The notes below the pieces were generated by a model. The model was not told where the DNA came from, did no database searches, and worked only from the letters and a program-made list of their open reading frames with translations. A stretch of 64,000 nt of DNA from Microbacterium oxydans (GTDB lineage Bacteria > Actinomycetota > Actinomycetes > Actinomycetales > Microbacteriaceae). A program made the position numbers and the translations under genes. How positions within the stretch are numbered: position 1 is the stretch's first letter; each line of letters begins with the position of its first letter. This document shows positions 53,684 to 62,661 of this stretch, piece after piece. The stretch covers positions 2,232,001 through 2,296,000 of the forward strand of contig NZ_CP092891.1 in NCBI RefSeq assembly GCF_026559675.1, written 5' to 3'.

Positions 53684-54103
53684 ATGATCGACCGCATCGA
53701 CTACTACCAGGCCAAGCTCGCCTACGAGACGGACGCCAGCGACGTGTATGCCGCGCGGAAGGCCGGCGAGAACGTCGTCGTCGTCGATGTCCGCTCCGAG
53801 GAGGCCTGGGCGCAGGGCCGCGTCGCCGGTGCCGTGCATATGCACTACAGCGAGATCGCCGCACGCGCGGCGGCCGAGGTCCCCACGGATGCCGACGTCG
53901 TCGTCTACTGCTGGAGCCCCGGATGCAACGCCGGCGCGAAGGGCGCGCTCGAGTTCGCGCGACTCGGCTATCGCGTCCGGGAGATGATCGGCGGTTTCGA
54001 GTACTGGGTGCGTGAGGGCTACCCCGTGGAGGACGCGGACGGTGTCCACCATCGTCCTGTGGATCCCCTCACCGGCATCGCTCGCGTCCGGACGCGGGCC
54101 TGA
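53684..54103 (+). CDS. Rhodanese-like domain protein
   Basis: A 139-residue single-domain rhodanese. VVVVDVRSEEAWAQGRVAGA at about residues 28-47 and AVHMHYSEIAARAA form the first half. The active-site loop is VVVYCWSPGCNAGAKGALEF; the Cys of VYCW is at the catalytic position, and a second Cys lies in the loop (YCWSPGC), which is unusual and could make a resolving disulfide. The final GGFEYWVREGYPVE is standard. Expected role: sulfur transfer or persulfide handling. It lies alone between the GNAT gene and a bidirectional terminator. Confidence 0.88.
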   Translation: MIDRIDYYQAKLAYETDASDVYAARKAGENVVVVDVRSEEAWAQGRVAGAVHMHYSEIAARAAAEVPTDADVVVYCWSPGCNAGAKGALEFARLGYRVREMIGGFEYWVREGYPVEDADGVHHRPVDPLTGIARVRTRA

Positions 54104-54131
54104 GCGTCCTCACTTCCTGAGCCTGCGCACA

Positions 54132-54169
54132 CGAAGAAGGCCCCCGGACGGATCCGGGGGCCTTCTTCG
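54132..54169. terminator. Bidirectional terminator between the rhodanese gene and ctaF
   Basis: A perfect 17-base-pair stem (CGAAGAAGGCCCCCGGA and complement) around CGGA, between convergent stops, with TTCTTCG at both exits. Confidence 0.92.
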
Positions 54170-54179
54170 TTGCGTGGAC

Positions 54180-54614
54180 TCAGCGGGCGAAGTTGCCGCG
54201 GTAGTACTCGTACACCCAGCCGACGATCGCGACGACGAAGATCGCGAGACCGATCGGGAGCAGGAAGTGTCCGACGGCGAGACCGACGACGAAGATTCCG
54301 GCCGAGGCGGCGAGGACGATGGGCCACCAGGACCACGGGCTGAACTCGCCGAGCTCCGGGTCACCGTCATCGATGTCCGACGTCAGGATGTCTTCCGGAA
54401 GCTCGCCCTGCTGGGCCTTGTGCGTGCGATCGAGGTAGAACGCGATCATGGCCGCCATGAAGGCCGCGAAGAACAGCGCCACGGTTCCGACCCACTCGAC
54501 CCGCATCGCGAACTCGGGGCTCGGCGTGGCCAGGATGTGCCAACCGGTGTAGATCACACCGACGAGGGCGAAGAACGCCGTCAGAATCCACCAGAGAATG
54601 ACATTGTCGCGCAT
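54180..54614 (-). CDS. ctaF: Cytochrome c oxidase subunit IV, actinobacterial type
   Basis: A 144-residue membrane protein with four helices (ILWWILTAFFALVGVIYTGW, TVALFFAAFMAAMIAFYLDR, WWPIVLAASAGIFVVGLAVG, LPIGLAIFVVAIVGWVYEYY). The small actinobacterial subunit IV is part of the bcc-aa3 supercomplex and unrelated to mitochondrial subunit IV. It starts 3 bases after the ctaD stop and ends the ctaC-ctaD-ctaF operon at the bidirectional terminator. Confidence 0.92.
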   Translation of the reverse strand: MRDNVILWWILTAFFALVGVIYTGWHILATPSPEFAMRVEWVGTVALFFAAFMAAMIAFYLDRTHKAQQGELPEDILTSDIDDGDPELGEFSPWSWWPIVLAASAGIFVVGLAVGHFLLPIGLAIFVVAIVGWVYEYYRGNFAR

Positions 54615-54617
54615 GAC

Positions 54618-56351
54618 TTAGTGGGCCTCTCGCTCGCCGGGAGCCGTGGTCGCGAACTCGGCAGCCTCCGGGTGGTTCAGGTCGAACGCGGGACGCTCGC
54701 TGCGGATACGCGGGATCGACGTGAAGTTGTGTCGCGGCGGCGGGCAGGACGTCGCCCACTCCAGCGAGGCGCCGTAGCCCCACGGGTCGTTGACGGTGAC
54801 CTTGGGAGCCTTGCGAGCCGTGATCCAGACGTTCAGGAAGAACGGCAGCATCGAGGCGCCGAGGATCATCGCACCGATCGTGGAGACCTGGTTCTGCCAG
54901 GTCCACCCGTCAGCCGCCGAGTAGTCCGCGTAACGACGGACCATGCCGTCGACCCCCAGCCAGTGCTGGATGAGGAACGTCATGTGGAAGCCGATGAACA
55001 GCATCCAGAAGTGCACATAGCCGAGACGCTCGTTCAGCATGCGACCCGTCCACTTCGGCCACCAGAAGTAGAAGCCGGCGAACATCGCGAACACGACGGT
55101 TCCGAACACCACGTAGTGGAAGTGGGCGACGACGAAGTACGAGTCGGACAGGGCGAAGTCCAGCGGCGGGGCCGCGAGGATGACACCGGTCAGACCACCG
55201 AACACGAAGGACACCAGGAAGCCGAGGGCGAAGACCATCGGCGTCTCGAACGTCACGGACCCTCGCCAGAGCGTGCCGATCCAGTTGAAGATCTTCACAC
55301 CCGTCGGCACCGCGATGAGCATGGTCATCAGGGCGAAGAACGGCAGCAGCACCGAGCCGGTCACGTACATGTGGTGAGCCCACACTGCCACGGAGAGCGC
55401 CGCGATGGCGATCGTCGCGTAGACGAGGGTCTTGTACCCGAAGATCGGCTTGCGGCTGAACACCGGGAAGATCTCCGACACGATGCCGAAGAACGGCAGC
55501 GCGATGATGTAGACCTCGGGGTGACCGAAGAACCAGAACAGGTGCTGCCAGAGCAGGACGCCACCGTTGGCCGGGTCGTAGATGTGCGCACCGAGGATGC
55601 GGTCGGCAGCAGCGGCGAAGATAGCCGCGGCGAGCACGGGGAACGCCATCAGGATCAGCAGGCTCGTGATGAGCGTGTTCCAGGAGAAGATCGGCATGCG
55701 CCACATCGTCATACCCGGTGCACGCATCGTGATGATCGTGGTGATGAAGTTCACCGCACCGAGGATGGTTCCGAATCCGGAGATACCCAGACCCACCATC
55801 CAGAGGTTTCCACCCGCACCGGGCGAGAACGATGCCCCTGCCAGCGGCTGATAGGCGAACCACCCGAACGAGGCCGCACCCTGCGGGGTGAGGAAGCCGG
55901 CGACCGCGATGGTCGAACCGAACAGGAAGAGCCAGAAGGCGAAGGCGTTCAGACGCGGGAACGCGACGTCAGGCGCACCGATCTGCAGCGGAAGGATGGC
56001 GTTCGCGAAACCGGCGAACAGCGGCGTCGCGAACATCAGCAGCATGATCGTGCCGTGCATCGTGAACAGCTGGTTGTACTGCTCCTTCGTCGGGATGATC
56101 TGCATTCCCGGCGCGAAGAGCTCGGCACGGATGACGAGGGCCATCACACCGCCGAGGAGGAAGAACATCACCGACGCGATCAGGTACATGTACCCGATGG
56201 TCTTGTGGTCCGTGGAGGTGATCCACTTGACGACGATGTTGCCCTTCTGCTCGACACGCGAGGAGCTCATGAGAGCAGCCTGGCGGGCCGGAAGAGTGGT
56301 GGGACGCGACTTGGGAGTCTCGTCTGTACGGGGAGCTTCGGTGGTCGACAT
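54618..56351 (-). CDS. ctaD: Cytochrome c oxidase subunit I
   Basis: A 577-residue heme-copper oxidase core with 12 helices. The heme a ligand lies in [12 protein letters not shown]. The Cu(B)/active-site tyrosine motif is [20 protein letters not shown], the further Cu(B) histidines are in WAHHMYVTG, and the heme a3 and a ligands in [18 protein letters not shown]-channel residues ([20 protein letters not shown]) are present, so this is an A-type proton-pumping aa3 oxidase. It follows ctaC by 3 bases. Confidence 0.97.
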   Translation of the reverse strand: MSTTEAPRTDETPKSRPTTLPARQAALMSSSRVEQKGNIVVKWITSTDHKTIGYMYLIASVMFFLLGGVMALVIRAELFAPGMQIIPTKEQYNQLFTMHGTIMLLMFATPLFAGFANAILPLQIGAPDVAFPRLNAFAFWLFLFGSTIAVAGFLTPQGAASFGWFAYQPLAGASFSPGAGGNLWMVGLGISGFGTILGAVNFITTIITMRAPGMTMWRMPIFSWNTLITSLLILMAFPVLAAAIFAAAADRILGAHIYDPANGGVLLWQHLFWFFGHPEVYIIALPFFGIVSEIFPVFSRKPIFGYKTLVYATIAIAALSVAVWAHHMYVTGSVLLPFFALMTMLIAVPTGVKIFNWIGTLWRGSVTFETPMVFALGFLVSFVFGGLTGVILAAPPLDFALSDSYFVVAHFHYVVFGTVVFAMFAGFYFWWPKWTGRMLNERLGYVHFWMLFIGFHMTFLIQHWLGVDGMVRRYADYSAADGWTWQNQVSTIGAMILGASMLPFFLNVWITARKAPKVTVNDPWGYGASLEWATSCPPPRHNFTSIPRIRSERPAFDLNHPEAAEFATTAPGEREAH

Positions 56352-56354
56352 GAC

Positions 56355-57257
56355 TTACTCCCCTCCTTCCTCGGTGTCGGTCTTCGGGGTCGTCCCCGGG
56401 AAGTTCGAGAGGCGGTCGTAGGCGTCGGTGATGTCGCCCGTGTTGCCCTTTTCCTCCAGGGACTCGAGGTACGAGTCGTAGTCGTCCTGAGAGACGACCT
56501 TGACGTTGAAGAGCATCATCGAGTGGTACTCACCGCAGAGCTCGGCGCACTTGCCGGCGTACTCGCCCTCACGGGTCGGGATGAACGACCAGGAGTTGTC
56601 CTTCCCGATGAACATGTCCTTCTTGTAGAGGAAGTCGATGATCCAGAACGAGTGGATGACGTCACGCGACTGCAGGTGGATCGTGACCTTCTGGTCGACG
56701 GGCAGCACCAGCGTCGGCAGCTGCGCCTGGTCGATGTTGCCGTCCTTGTCGGGCTGAGCCTGGATGCCCATCGTCCACACGGCGTCGGAGTTGTCCTCCT
56801 TGTCGCCGTCGTATTGGAAGTCCCACGCCCACTGCTTGGCGATCGCGGTGATCTCCACGTCGGGCTGGTCCCACTTGGCCTCGATCTCCGTCTGGTCACG
56901 GGCCGTGAAGAAGAACATGCCCAGCACGAGGATGAGCGGCACGATCGTGTAGAAGATCTCGATCGGCATGTTGTAGCGCATCTGCACCGGCAGGCCGGTC
57001 TGGCCCTTGCGGCGACGGTACGCGATCGCCGCCCAGGCCATGAGGCCCCAGGTGATGATGCCGACGGCGAGGAGCACGATCCAGGAGTTCACCCAGAGCG
57101 ACGAGACGCGCTCGGTCTGATTGGTGGCTGCGGGGCCACCCTCCACGAAGCCCGGAAGAAAGCCGTTGAGCTCGGTGGGAGTACATCCCGCCAGGGCCAA
57201 GGCTGCCGCAACTCCCACAGGGAGGGCGGCCCAACGAAGGCTGCGTTTCGAGGGCAC
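56355..57257 (-). CDS. ctaC: Cytochrome c oxidase subunit II
   Basis: 300 residues. A lipoprotein signal (LPVGVAAALALAGC, Cys 25) is followed by two membrane helices (SWIVLLAVGIITWGLMAWAA and EIFYTIVPLILVLGMFFFTA). The extracellular cupredoxin domain carries the Cu(A) site YAGKCAELCGEYHSMM and DVIHSFWIIDF. There is no fused cytochrome c, since QcrC supplies it. I chose the GTG at 57257 because AAAGG lies 6 bases upstream and the lipobox is then at the right place. A TAGACT hexamer (57293-57298) may be the -10. Confidence 0.96.
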   Translation of the reverse strand: MPSKRSLRWAALPVGVAAALALAGCTPTELNGFLPGFVEGGPAATNQTERVSSLWVNSWIVLLAVGIITWGLMAWAAIAYRRRKGQTGLPVQMRYNMPIEIFYTIVPLILVLGMFFFTARDQTEIEAKWDQPDVEITAIAKQWAWDFQYDGDKEDNSDAVWTMGIQAQPDKDGNIDQAQLPTLVLPVDQKVTIHLQSRDVIHSFWIIDFLYKKDMFIGKDNSWSFIPTREGEYAGKCAELCGEYHSMMLFNVKVVSQDDYDSYLESLEEKGNTGDITDAYDRLSNFPGTTPKTDTEEGGE

Positions 57258-57292
57258 GATGCACCTTTCAGATCGCGAACAGAGCACACCCA

Positions 57293-57298
57293 AGTCTA
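57293..57298 (-). promoter_or_regulatory. Possible -10 element of ctaC-ctaD-ctaF
   Basis: TAGACT on the minus strand, 35 bases before the GTG start; no good -35 partner at 17 bases. Confidence 0.3.
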
Positions 57299-57347
57299 GA
57301 GCAACCTCACACCTGATTCATGCCAACCACGCAGGTTGGGGAAGCGG

Positions 57348-57382
57348 AACGGCCGCCGTCACCTATGGTGACGACGGCCGTT
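57348..57382 (-). terminator. Hairpin after erpA
   Basis: AACGGCCG-CCGTCACC pairs with GGTGACG-ACGGCCGTT (one mismatch) around TAT, 14 bases past the erpA stop. Confidence 0.75.
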
Positions 57383-57396
57383 CAGCGGAGCGACGA

Positions 57397-57759
57397 TCAG
57401 TGGAAGCTGTCTCCACAGGCGCAGCTGCCCGCCGCATTGGGGTTGTCGATCGTGAACCCCTGCTCGGAGATCGTGTCCTTGAAGTCGATCGCCGCACCGT
57501 CGAGGTACGGGACGCTCATGTTGTCGATGATGACCTCGACGCCGTCGAAGTCGACGGTCTCGTCGCCCTCGAGATAGCGCTCGTCGAAGTAGAGCTGGTA
57601 GATCAGGCCAGAGCATCCGCCGGGCTGCACGGCGACGCGCAGACGGAGATCGTCGCGGCCTTCCTGCTCGAGGAGGTTCTTGACCTTCGTGGCCGCAGCG
57701 TCGGTCAGGGTGACGCCGTGTGCGCGGGTGGTCTCAGGGGAGAGTGTGGTGTCGCTCAT
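57397..57759 (-). CDS. erpA: Iron-sulfur cluster insertion protein, HesB/IscA (ErpA) type
   Basis: A 120-residue A-type carrier that delivers Fe-S clusters to apo-proteins. Cluster-binding cysteines are C49 in QPGGCSGLIY and C113/C115 in SCACGDSFH; spacing and signature are classic. I chose the ATG at 57759 (MSDTTLSPET) over upstream possibilities. It lies between the M20 peptidase gene and ctaC on the same strand, a position also seen in other actinobacteria next to respiratory genes. ErpA versus IscA cannot be decided firmly by eye. Confidence 0.93.
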   Translation of the reverse strand: MSDTTLSPETTRAHGVTLTDAAATKVKNLLEQEGRDDLRLRVAVQPGGCSGLIYQLYFDERYLEGDETVDFDGVEVIIDNMSVPYLDGAAIDFKDTISEQGFTIDNPNAAGSCACGDSFH

Positions 57760-57829
57760 GTCGCTCCTTGTGACGGGCCGCAGGTGCACGGCTTCTCGGT
57801 CGATTCTACCGCCGCAGATCCTGAGAGGC

Positions 57830-59233
57830 TCAGAGTTCCGCGGCATTCATGCGCGCGAGCAGCAGCGCCTCGGTCGCGACCGCATGGCGGAAGGTGTCGA
57901 GGTGCAGCGACTCGTTCGGGCTGTGGGCACGCGAGTGGGGGTCCTCGACGCCGGTGACCAGGATCTGCGCGTCGGGGAACTCCCGGACGAGGTCGGCGAT
58001 GAAGGGGATCGAGCCGCCGACGCCGAGGTCGACGGGCGGAACGCCGTAGCCGTCGCGCATCGCGTCGCGCGTCAGGGATACCGCCCAGCCGCTGGCGTCG
58101 ACGAGGAAGCCGTCGCCGAGATCGACATCCGTGAAGGTGAGCTCCGCGCCGAACGGCGCGTGCGCGCGGAGGTGGCTCTCCAGCGCCTCGTAGGCGTCCT
58201 GCCCGCTCTGGCCGGGTGCGACGCGGGCGCTGATGACCACGGTGACCTCCGGCAGGAGCGTGTTGGACGCGGCGGCCACGCTCGTGGCGTCGATACCGAT
58301 GACGGTCACGGCGGGCTTGTTCCAGATCCGGCTCAGGATCGTGCCGTCACCGATCGGGGTCGTGCCGGGCAGGAGACCCGCCTCGTCGCGGAGAGTCGCC
58401 TCGGTGTAGTCCGGTGTCGCGGCATCACGAGCGGTCATGCCCTCGACCGCCACCGAGCCGTCGGCGTTCCAGAGCGTGGAGAGCAGGGTGACCGTGGCCA
58501 TCATCGCGTCGGGCACGGCGCCGCCGTACATACCGGAATGGGATGCGTGGTCCAGCGTGCGCACGCGCATCGTGAAGCGCGCGTTGCCGCGAAGGGAGAC
58601 CGTCAGCCCGGGCGTGACGGAGTCCCAGTTCCCGGAATCGGCGACGACGATCGCATCGGCCCTCAGTGCTTCCTTGTTGTCGGAGAGGAACTGCGCGAAG
58701 GAGCGCGAACCGTACTCCTCCTCCCCCTCGATGAACATCGCGATGCCGAGGTCGAGGTCGTCGCCGAGCACCTCGCTCACGGCGCGGATGGACGCGATGT
58801 GCGCCATGATGCCGGCCTTGTCGTCTGCAGCACCGCGTCCGTACAGACGCCCGTCGCGGACGGTCGGCTCGAAGGGCGGCGTCTCCCACAGCGCGTCGTC
58901 CCCCGGAGGCTGCACGTCGTGGTGGGCGTAGAGGAGGATGGTCGGCTTGCCGTTGCGGGCCGCGCGCGTCGCCAGGACGGCGGGCTGCCCGTGCTCGTCG
59001 GTTCCCGGGATCGCCGCCCGGAGCACACGGACCTCGTCGAAGACGCCGGTGGCCGAAGCCAAGGACGCGACGGCCTCGGCGCTGCGCTCCAGCTGGGTCT
59101 GATCGAACGCCGGCCAGGCCATGCCGGGGATGCGCACGAGGTGGCCGAGGTCGGACAGCGCAGAGGGGATGCCGGTGGCCACGGCGTCGAGGACAGCGGC
59201 GTCGGACTCGCTGGGAAGCACAGGAGAGGTCAT
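57830..59233 (-). CDS. M20-family dipeptidase / metallopeptidase
   Basis: A 467-residue zinc peptidase. Metal and catalytic residues are seen in ILLYAHHDVQPPGDD (His, Asp), GRGAADDKAGIM (bridging Asp), MFIEGEEEYGS (catalytic Glu pair) and VVADSGNWD. A dimerisation domain contains RVRTLDHASHSGMYGGAVPD with the transition-state His, and the last ligand is in GVEDPHSRAHSPNESLHLD. It fits the dipeptidase subgroup (carnosine/Xaa-His type or succinyl-diaminopimelate-like). Exact substrate unknown. ATG 59233 is divergent from the DUF3043 gene. Confidence 0.93.
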   Translation of the reverse strand: MTSPVLPSESDAAVLDAVATGIPSALSDLGHLVRIPGMAWPAFDQTQLERSAEAVASLASATGVFDEVRVLRAAIPGTDEHGQPAVLATRAARNGKPTILLYAHHDVQPPGDDALWETPPFEPTVRDGRLYGRGAADDKAGIMAHIASIRAVSEVLGDDLDLGIAMFIEGEEEYGSRSFAQFLSDNKEALRADAIVVADSGNWDSVTPGLTVSLRGNARFTMRVRTLDHASHSGMYGGAVPDAMMATVTLLSTLWNADGSVAVEGMTARDAATPDYTEATLRDEAGLLPGTTPIGDGTILSRIWNKPAVTVIGIDATSVAAASNTLLPEVTVVISARVAPGQSGQDAYEALESHLRAHAPFGAELTFTDVDLGDGFLVDASGWAVSLTRDAMRDGYGVPPVDLGVGGSIPFIADLVREFPDAQILVTGVEDPHSRAHSPNESLHLDTFRHAVATEALLLARMNAAEL

Positions 59234-59279
59234 GCGAGTAATCTTAAGGCGAACCCCCGTCAGCAAACCGAGGAACTCC

Positions 59280-59852
59280 GTGGCCATTACCCCTGCCTCC
59301 CCTTCGACGAACGACGACGCCCCCGAGACGCCTGCCGTCGGCAAGGGGCGCGCGACGCCGACCCGCGCGGAGCAGGAGGCGGCGCGTCGCCGCCCCCTGG
59401 TCGCCAACACCAAGGAGGCGAAGGCGGCTGCCAAGGCCGACCTCAACGAGCGCCGCGCCCGCGCGCAGGCCGGCATGGCCGCCGGCGAGGAGAAGTACCT
59501 CCCCGTCCGCGACAAGGGTCCGCAGCGCCGTTGGGTGCGCGACTACGTCGATGCCGGCTGGCACCCCGCCGAGTTCGTGATGGGGATGATGGTCCTGGTC
59601 ATCCTCGCCTCGCTCGTGCCCGCCAGCCCGATCATCTCGTTCTACGCCTACATCGTGATGATGGCGTACCTGGTGATCGCGATCAGTGGCCTGGTCCTGC
59701 TCAGCATGCGGATCAAGCGCAAGGCCGCGGCGAAGTTCGGCAAGGAGCGCCTCGAGCGCGGCCTCGGCTGGTACGCCGCGATGCGCGCCCTGCAGATGCG
59801 GTTCATGCGCCTGCCGAAGCCGCAGGTCAAGCGCGGCCAGTACCCCGACTGA
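59280..59852 (+). CDS. DUF3043 membrane protein
   Basis: A 190-residue protein. GTG start with GAGGAA 6 bases upstream. The first half is soluble and basic (GKGRATPTRAEQEAARRRPL, NTKEAKAAAKADLNERRARA). Two membrane helices follow (FVMGMMVLVILASLVPASPI and IVMMAYLVIAISGLVLLSM), then a basic tail LERGLGWYAAMRALQMRFMR. This is the actinobacterial DUF3043 family, usually beside pyrD; its role is not known. Its end overlaps the 3' end of pyrD by 26 bases on the other strand. Confidence 0.88.
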   Translation: MAITPASPSTNDDAPETPAVGKGRATPTRAEQEAARRRPLVANTKEAKAAAKADLNERRARAQAGMAAGEEKYLPVRDKGPQRRWVRDYVDAGWHPAEFVMGMMVLVILASLVPASPIISFYAYIVMMAYLVIAISGLVLLSMRIKRKAAAKFGKERLERGLGWYAAMRALQMRFMRLPKPQVKRGQYPD

Positions 59853-60864
59853 CCAGTCCCCTGTTGATCTCGCGGCCCCAGAACGGTCCGCGGTACAGGA
59901 ACGCCGTGTACCCCTGCACCAGCGTGGCGCCCGCATCCAGACGCTCCTGAACGTCTGCGGGAGTCTCGACACCGCCGACCGCGATCACGCAGAAGTCGGC
60001 GGGCACGGCCTCGCGAACGACGCGGAGCACCTCGAGCGACCGCTTCTTCAGCGGTGCGCCGGACAGACCACCCGCTCCCGCGGCCTCGACCGTCGCGTCA
60101 TCGGTGAGCAGACCGTCTCGACTGATGGTCGTGTTGTGCGCGATGATCCCGGCGAGCCCTTCATCGACCGCCATCCGCGCGATGGCGGCGATCTCCTCAT
60201 CGGGCAGGTCGGGTGCGATCTTGACGAGCAGCGGAGTGGCGCCGGAGGCCTCGCGGACCGCGCGCAGCAGTGGCGCGAGTGTCTCGACGGCCTGGAGCCC
60301 GCGCAGTCCCGGGGTGTTCGGAGACGACACGTTCACGGCCAGGTAGTCGGCCAGCGGGGCGAGCCTGGTCGCGGAGGCCACGTAGTCCGCGGTGGCGTTC
60401 TCGACCTCGACCACGCGGCTCTTTCCGATGTTGACGCCGATCACCGTGTCGGGCGCACCACGGCGCAGGCGGGCGAGACGACGCGCGGCCGCGTCCGCTC
60501 CCGCGTTGTTGAAGCCCATCCGGTTGATGACGGCGCGATCGGCGATCAGGCGGAACAGCCGGGGCTTGGGGTTCCCGTCCTGCGGGATCGCCGTGACGGT
60601 GCCGACCTCCACGTGGCCGAAGCCCAGGGCGGCGAGCCCGCGCACGCCGACCGCGTTCTTGTCGAAGCCCGCGGCGACGCCGAACGGCGAGGGGAACGTG
60701 AGCCCGAGTGCCTCGACACGCAGCGACGGATCGGGGCGGGTCAGGGTACGGGTCGCCCAGGAGAAGGGCGGCGCACCGAGCACGCGGATCACCGCCATGC
60801 CGGCGTGGTGGGCGAACTCGGGATCGAAGCGCGAGAGGACAGCGCGGAAGAGCAGCGGATACAT
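59827..60864 (-). CDS. pyrD: Dihydroorotate dehydrogenase (quinone), class 2
   Basis: A 345-residue FMN enzyme of pyrimidine synthesis that passes electrons to the quinone pool. FMN/substrate motifs are PFGVAAGFDKNAVGVRGLAA, VEVGTVTAIPQDGNPKPRLF, NRMGFNNAG, NVSSPNTPGLRGLQ (catalytic Ser region), LVKIAPDLPDEEI and IAVGGVETPADVQERLDAGA. An N-terminal membrane-associating helix (MYPLLFRAVLSRFDPEFAHH) identifies class 2. ATG at 60864; it lies 10 bases after the nrdR stop on the same strand. Confidence 0.96.
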   Translation of the reverse strand: MYPLLFRAVLSRFDPEFAHHAGMAVIRVLGAPPFSWATRTLTRPDPSLRVEALGLTFPSPFGVAAGFDKNAVGVRGLAALGFGHVEVGTVTAIPQDGNPKPRLFRLIADRAVINRMGFNNAGADAAARRLARLRRGAPDTVIGVNIGKSRVVEVENATADYVASATRLAPLADYLAVNVSSPNTPGLRGLQAVETLAPLLRAVREASGATPLLVKIAPDLPDEEIAAIARMAVDEGLAGIIAHNTTISRDGLLTDDATVEAAGAGGLSGAPLKKRSLEVLRVVREAVPADFCVIAVGGVETPADVQERLDAGATLVQGYTAFLYRGPFWGREINRGLVSRGTGRA

Positions 60865-60874
60865 CCCTGCCAGA

Positions 60875-61345
60875 TTACCGGTCCGCGGACTCCTGCTTCG
60901 TGTGGTCCGCGCGCAGATCGGTGATCGCGGCCTCGAAGTCCTCCAGGGAGTCGAACGCCTGGTAGACGCTGGCGAATCGCAGGAACGCGACCTCATCGAG
61001 CTCACGGAGGGGCCCGAGGATCGCCAGACCGATCTCGTTCGTGTCGAGCTGCGAGACGCCGGTCTGACGGACCGCCTCCTCGACGCGCTGCGCGAGGATG
61101 GCGAGATCGGCCTCGGTCACGGGGCGTCCCTGGCAGGCCTTCCGCACGCCGGAGATGACCTTCTCACGACTGAACGGCTCCATCACGCCGGAGCGCTTGA
61201 TGACGTTGAGGCTCGCGGTCTCGGTGGTGGTGAAGCGTCCGCCGCACTCGGGGCACTGGCGGCGCCGTCTGATCGAGAGCCCGTCGTCGCTGGTACGCGA
61301 ATCGATGACACGAGAGTCGGGATGACGGCAGAAGGGGCAGTGCAT
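60875..61345 (-). CDS. nrdR: Transcriptional repressor NrdR
   Basis: A 156-residue regulator of ribonucleotide reductase genes that senses ATP/dATP. The zinc ribbon is [19 protein letters not shown] with [12 protein letters not shown]; the ATP-cone follows ([52 protein letters not shown]). Length is typical. It lies between hisD (10 bases) and pyrD (10 bases), so it is in one transcript with these biosynthetic genes. No nrd genes are in the window. Confidence 0.97.
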   Translation of the reverse strand: MHCPFCRHPDSRVIDSRTSDDGLSIRRRRQCPECGGRFTTTETASLNVIKRSGVMEPFSREKVISGVRKACQGRPVTEADLAILAQRVEEAVRQTGVSQLDTNEIGLAILGPLRELDEVAFLRFASVYQAFDSLEDFEAAITDLRADHTKQESADR

Positions 61346-61355
61346 CTGACCGATC

Positions 61356-62660
61356 CTACGCCGTGAACCGCGCCTCGATCGCCTCGCCGTGCGCCGGGAG
61401 CACCTCGGAGTCGGCGAGAGCGACGACGCCCGCGCGAACGGCGGACAACGCGGCCCGGTCGTAGGAGATCACCTGCTGAGGACGCAGGAACGTGTAGGCA
61501 CCGAGACCGGGAGCGTAGCGCGCCTGACCGCCGGTGGGGAGGACGTGGTTGCTTCCGGCCATGTAGTCGCCGAGGCTCACCGGCGTCTGATCCCCGACGA
61601 AGACGGCTCCCGCGCTGGTGAACGCGGCGGCGGCCTCCTCGGCATCGACGAGGTGCAGCTCGAGGTGCTCGGGCGCATAGGCGTTGCTGAATGCGGTGGC
61701 CATGGCCCGGTCGTCGACCAGGACGATCGCGGACTGCGGACCGGCCAGCGCCGCTCCGACACGCTCGCTGTGGCGCGTGGCGGCGGCGATCCGCTCCACC
61801 TCGACGGCGACCTGCCCGGCGAGCTCCTCCGCATCGGTGACCAGGACCGCGGAGGCCTGCTCGTCGTGCTCGGCCTGGCTGACCAGGTCGGCCGCGATCA
61901 GACGCGGATCGGCGGCGGCGTCGGCCACGACGAGGATCTCGGTCGCGCCCGCTTCCGAGTCGGTCCCGACCACGCCGGCGACCGCGCGCTTCGCGGACGC
62001 GACGTAGTTGTTCCCGGGCCCCGAGACGACGTCGACCGGGTCGAGGCCGAGCGAGGGTACACCGTGCGCGAACGCTCCGATGGCTCCGGCGCCGCCCATC
62101 GCGTACACCTCGGTCACACCCAGCAGCGCGGCGGCCGCGAGGATGGTCGGGTGGATGCGTCCGCCCTGATCCGCCTGCGGCGGCGACGCCAACGCGATCT
62201 GCGTGACACCGGCGACCTGCGCCGGGACGACATTCATGATCACGCTGGACGGGTAGACGGCCTTGCCGCCGGGGATGTACACGCCCACGCGGTGCACGGG
62301 CTGCCAGCGCTGAGTGATCACCGCACCCTCGCCGATCCGGGTGACCCGGCTCTCGGGGACCTGGGCGGCCGAGGCGAGACGGACCCGCCGGATCGCCTCC
62401 TCGAGGGCATCGCGCACCTCGGGAGCCAGCTCCGCCAGCGCCTCGGTGATGTGCGCCTCGGGAACGCGCACCTCGTGCGCGGTCACCGCGTCGAACCTCT
62501 CGGCCTGCTCGCGGAGAGCGGCCTCGCCCCGCACACGCACGTCCTCGACGATGCGTGCAGCGGTGTCCAGCGCCTCGGCCCGCGCCTGTGCGGCTCGGGG
62601 GACGGCGGCGAGCATGTCGGCGGGCGAGAGCTCGCGCCCCCGCAGATCGATCGTGCGCAT
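61356..62660 (-). CDS. hisD: Histidinol dehydrogenase
   Basis: This 434-residue enzyme catalyses the last two oxidation steps of histidine synthesis. It has the conserved [57 protein letters not shown], the zinc/catalytic region [19 protein letters not shown] and the late [15 protein letters not shown] chose the ATG at 62660 (MRTIDLRG). It lies directly between the membrane-protein gene (1 base away) and nrdR. The rest of the his operon is not visible here. Confidence 0.96.
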   Translation of the reverse strand: MRTIDLRGRELSPADMLAAVPRAAQARAEALDTAARIVEDVRVRGEAALREQAERFDAVTAHEVRVPEAHITEALAELAPEVRDALEEAIRRVRLASAAQVPESRVTRIGEGAVITQRWQPVHRVGVYIPGGKAVYPSSVIMNVVPAQVAGVTQIALASPPQADQGGRIHPTILAAAALLGVTEVYAMGGAGAIGAFAHGVPSLGLDPVDVVSGPGNNYVASAKRAVAGVVGTDSEAGATEILVVADAAADPRLIAADLVSQAEHDEQASAVLVTDAEELAGQVAVEVERIAAATRHSERVGAALAGPQSAIVLVDDRAMATAFSNAYAPEHLELHLVDAEEAAAAFTSAGAVFVGDQTPVSLGDYMAGSNHVLPTGGQARYAPGLGAYTFLRPQQVISYDRAALSAVRAGVVALADSEVLPAHGEAIEARFTA

Positions 62661-62661
62661 T

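Noticed and set aside
54012..57299. A plus-strand open frame of over 1000 codons opposite ctaC-ctaD-ctaF
   Set aside because: Same effect: its composition (Arg/Glu/His/Asp-rich) mirrors the membrane-protein codons of the real oxidase genes, and it crosses a strong terminator.
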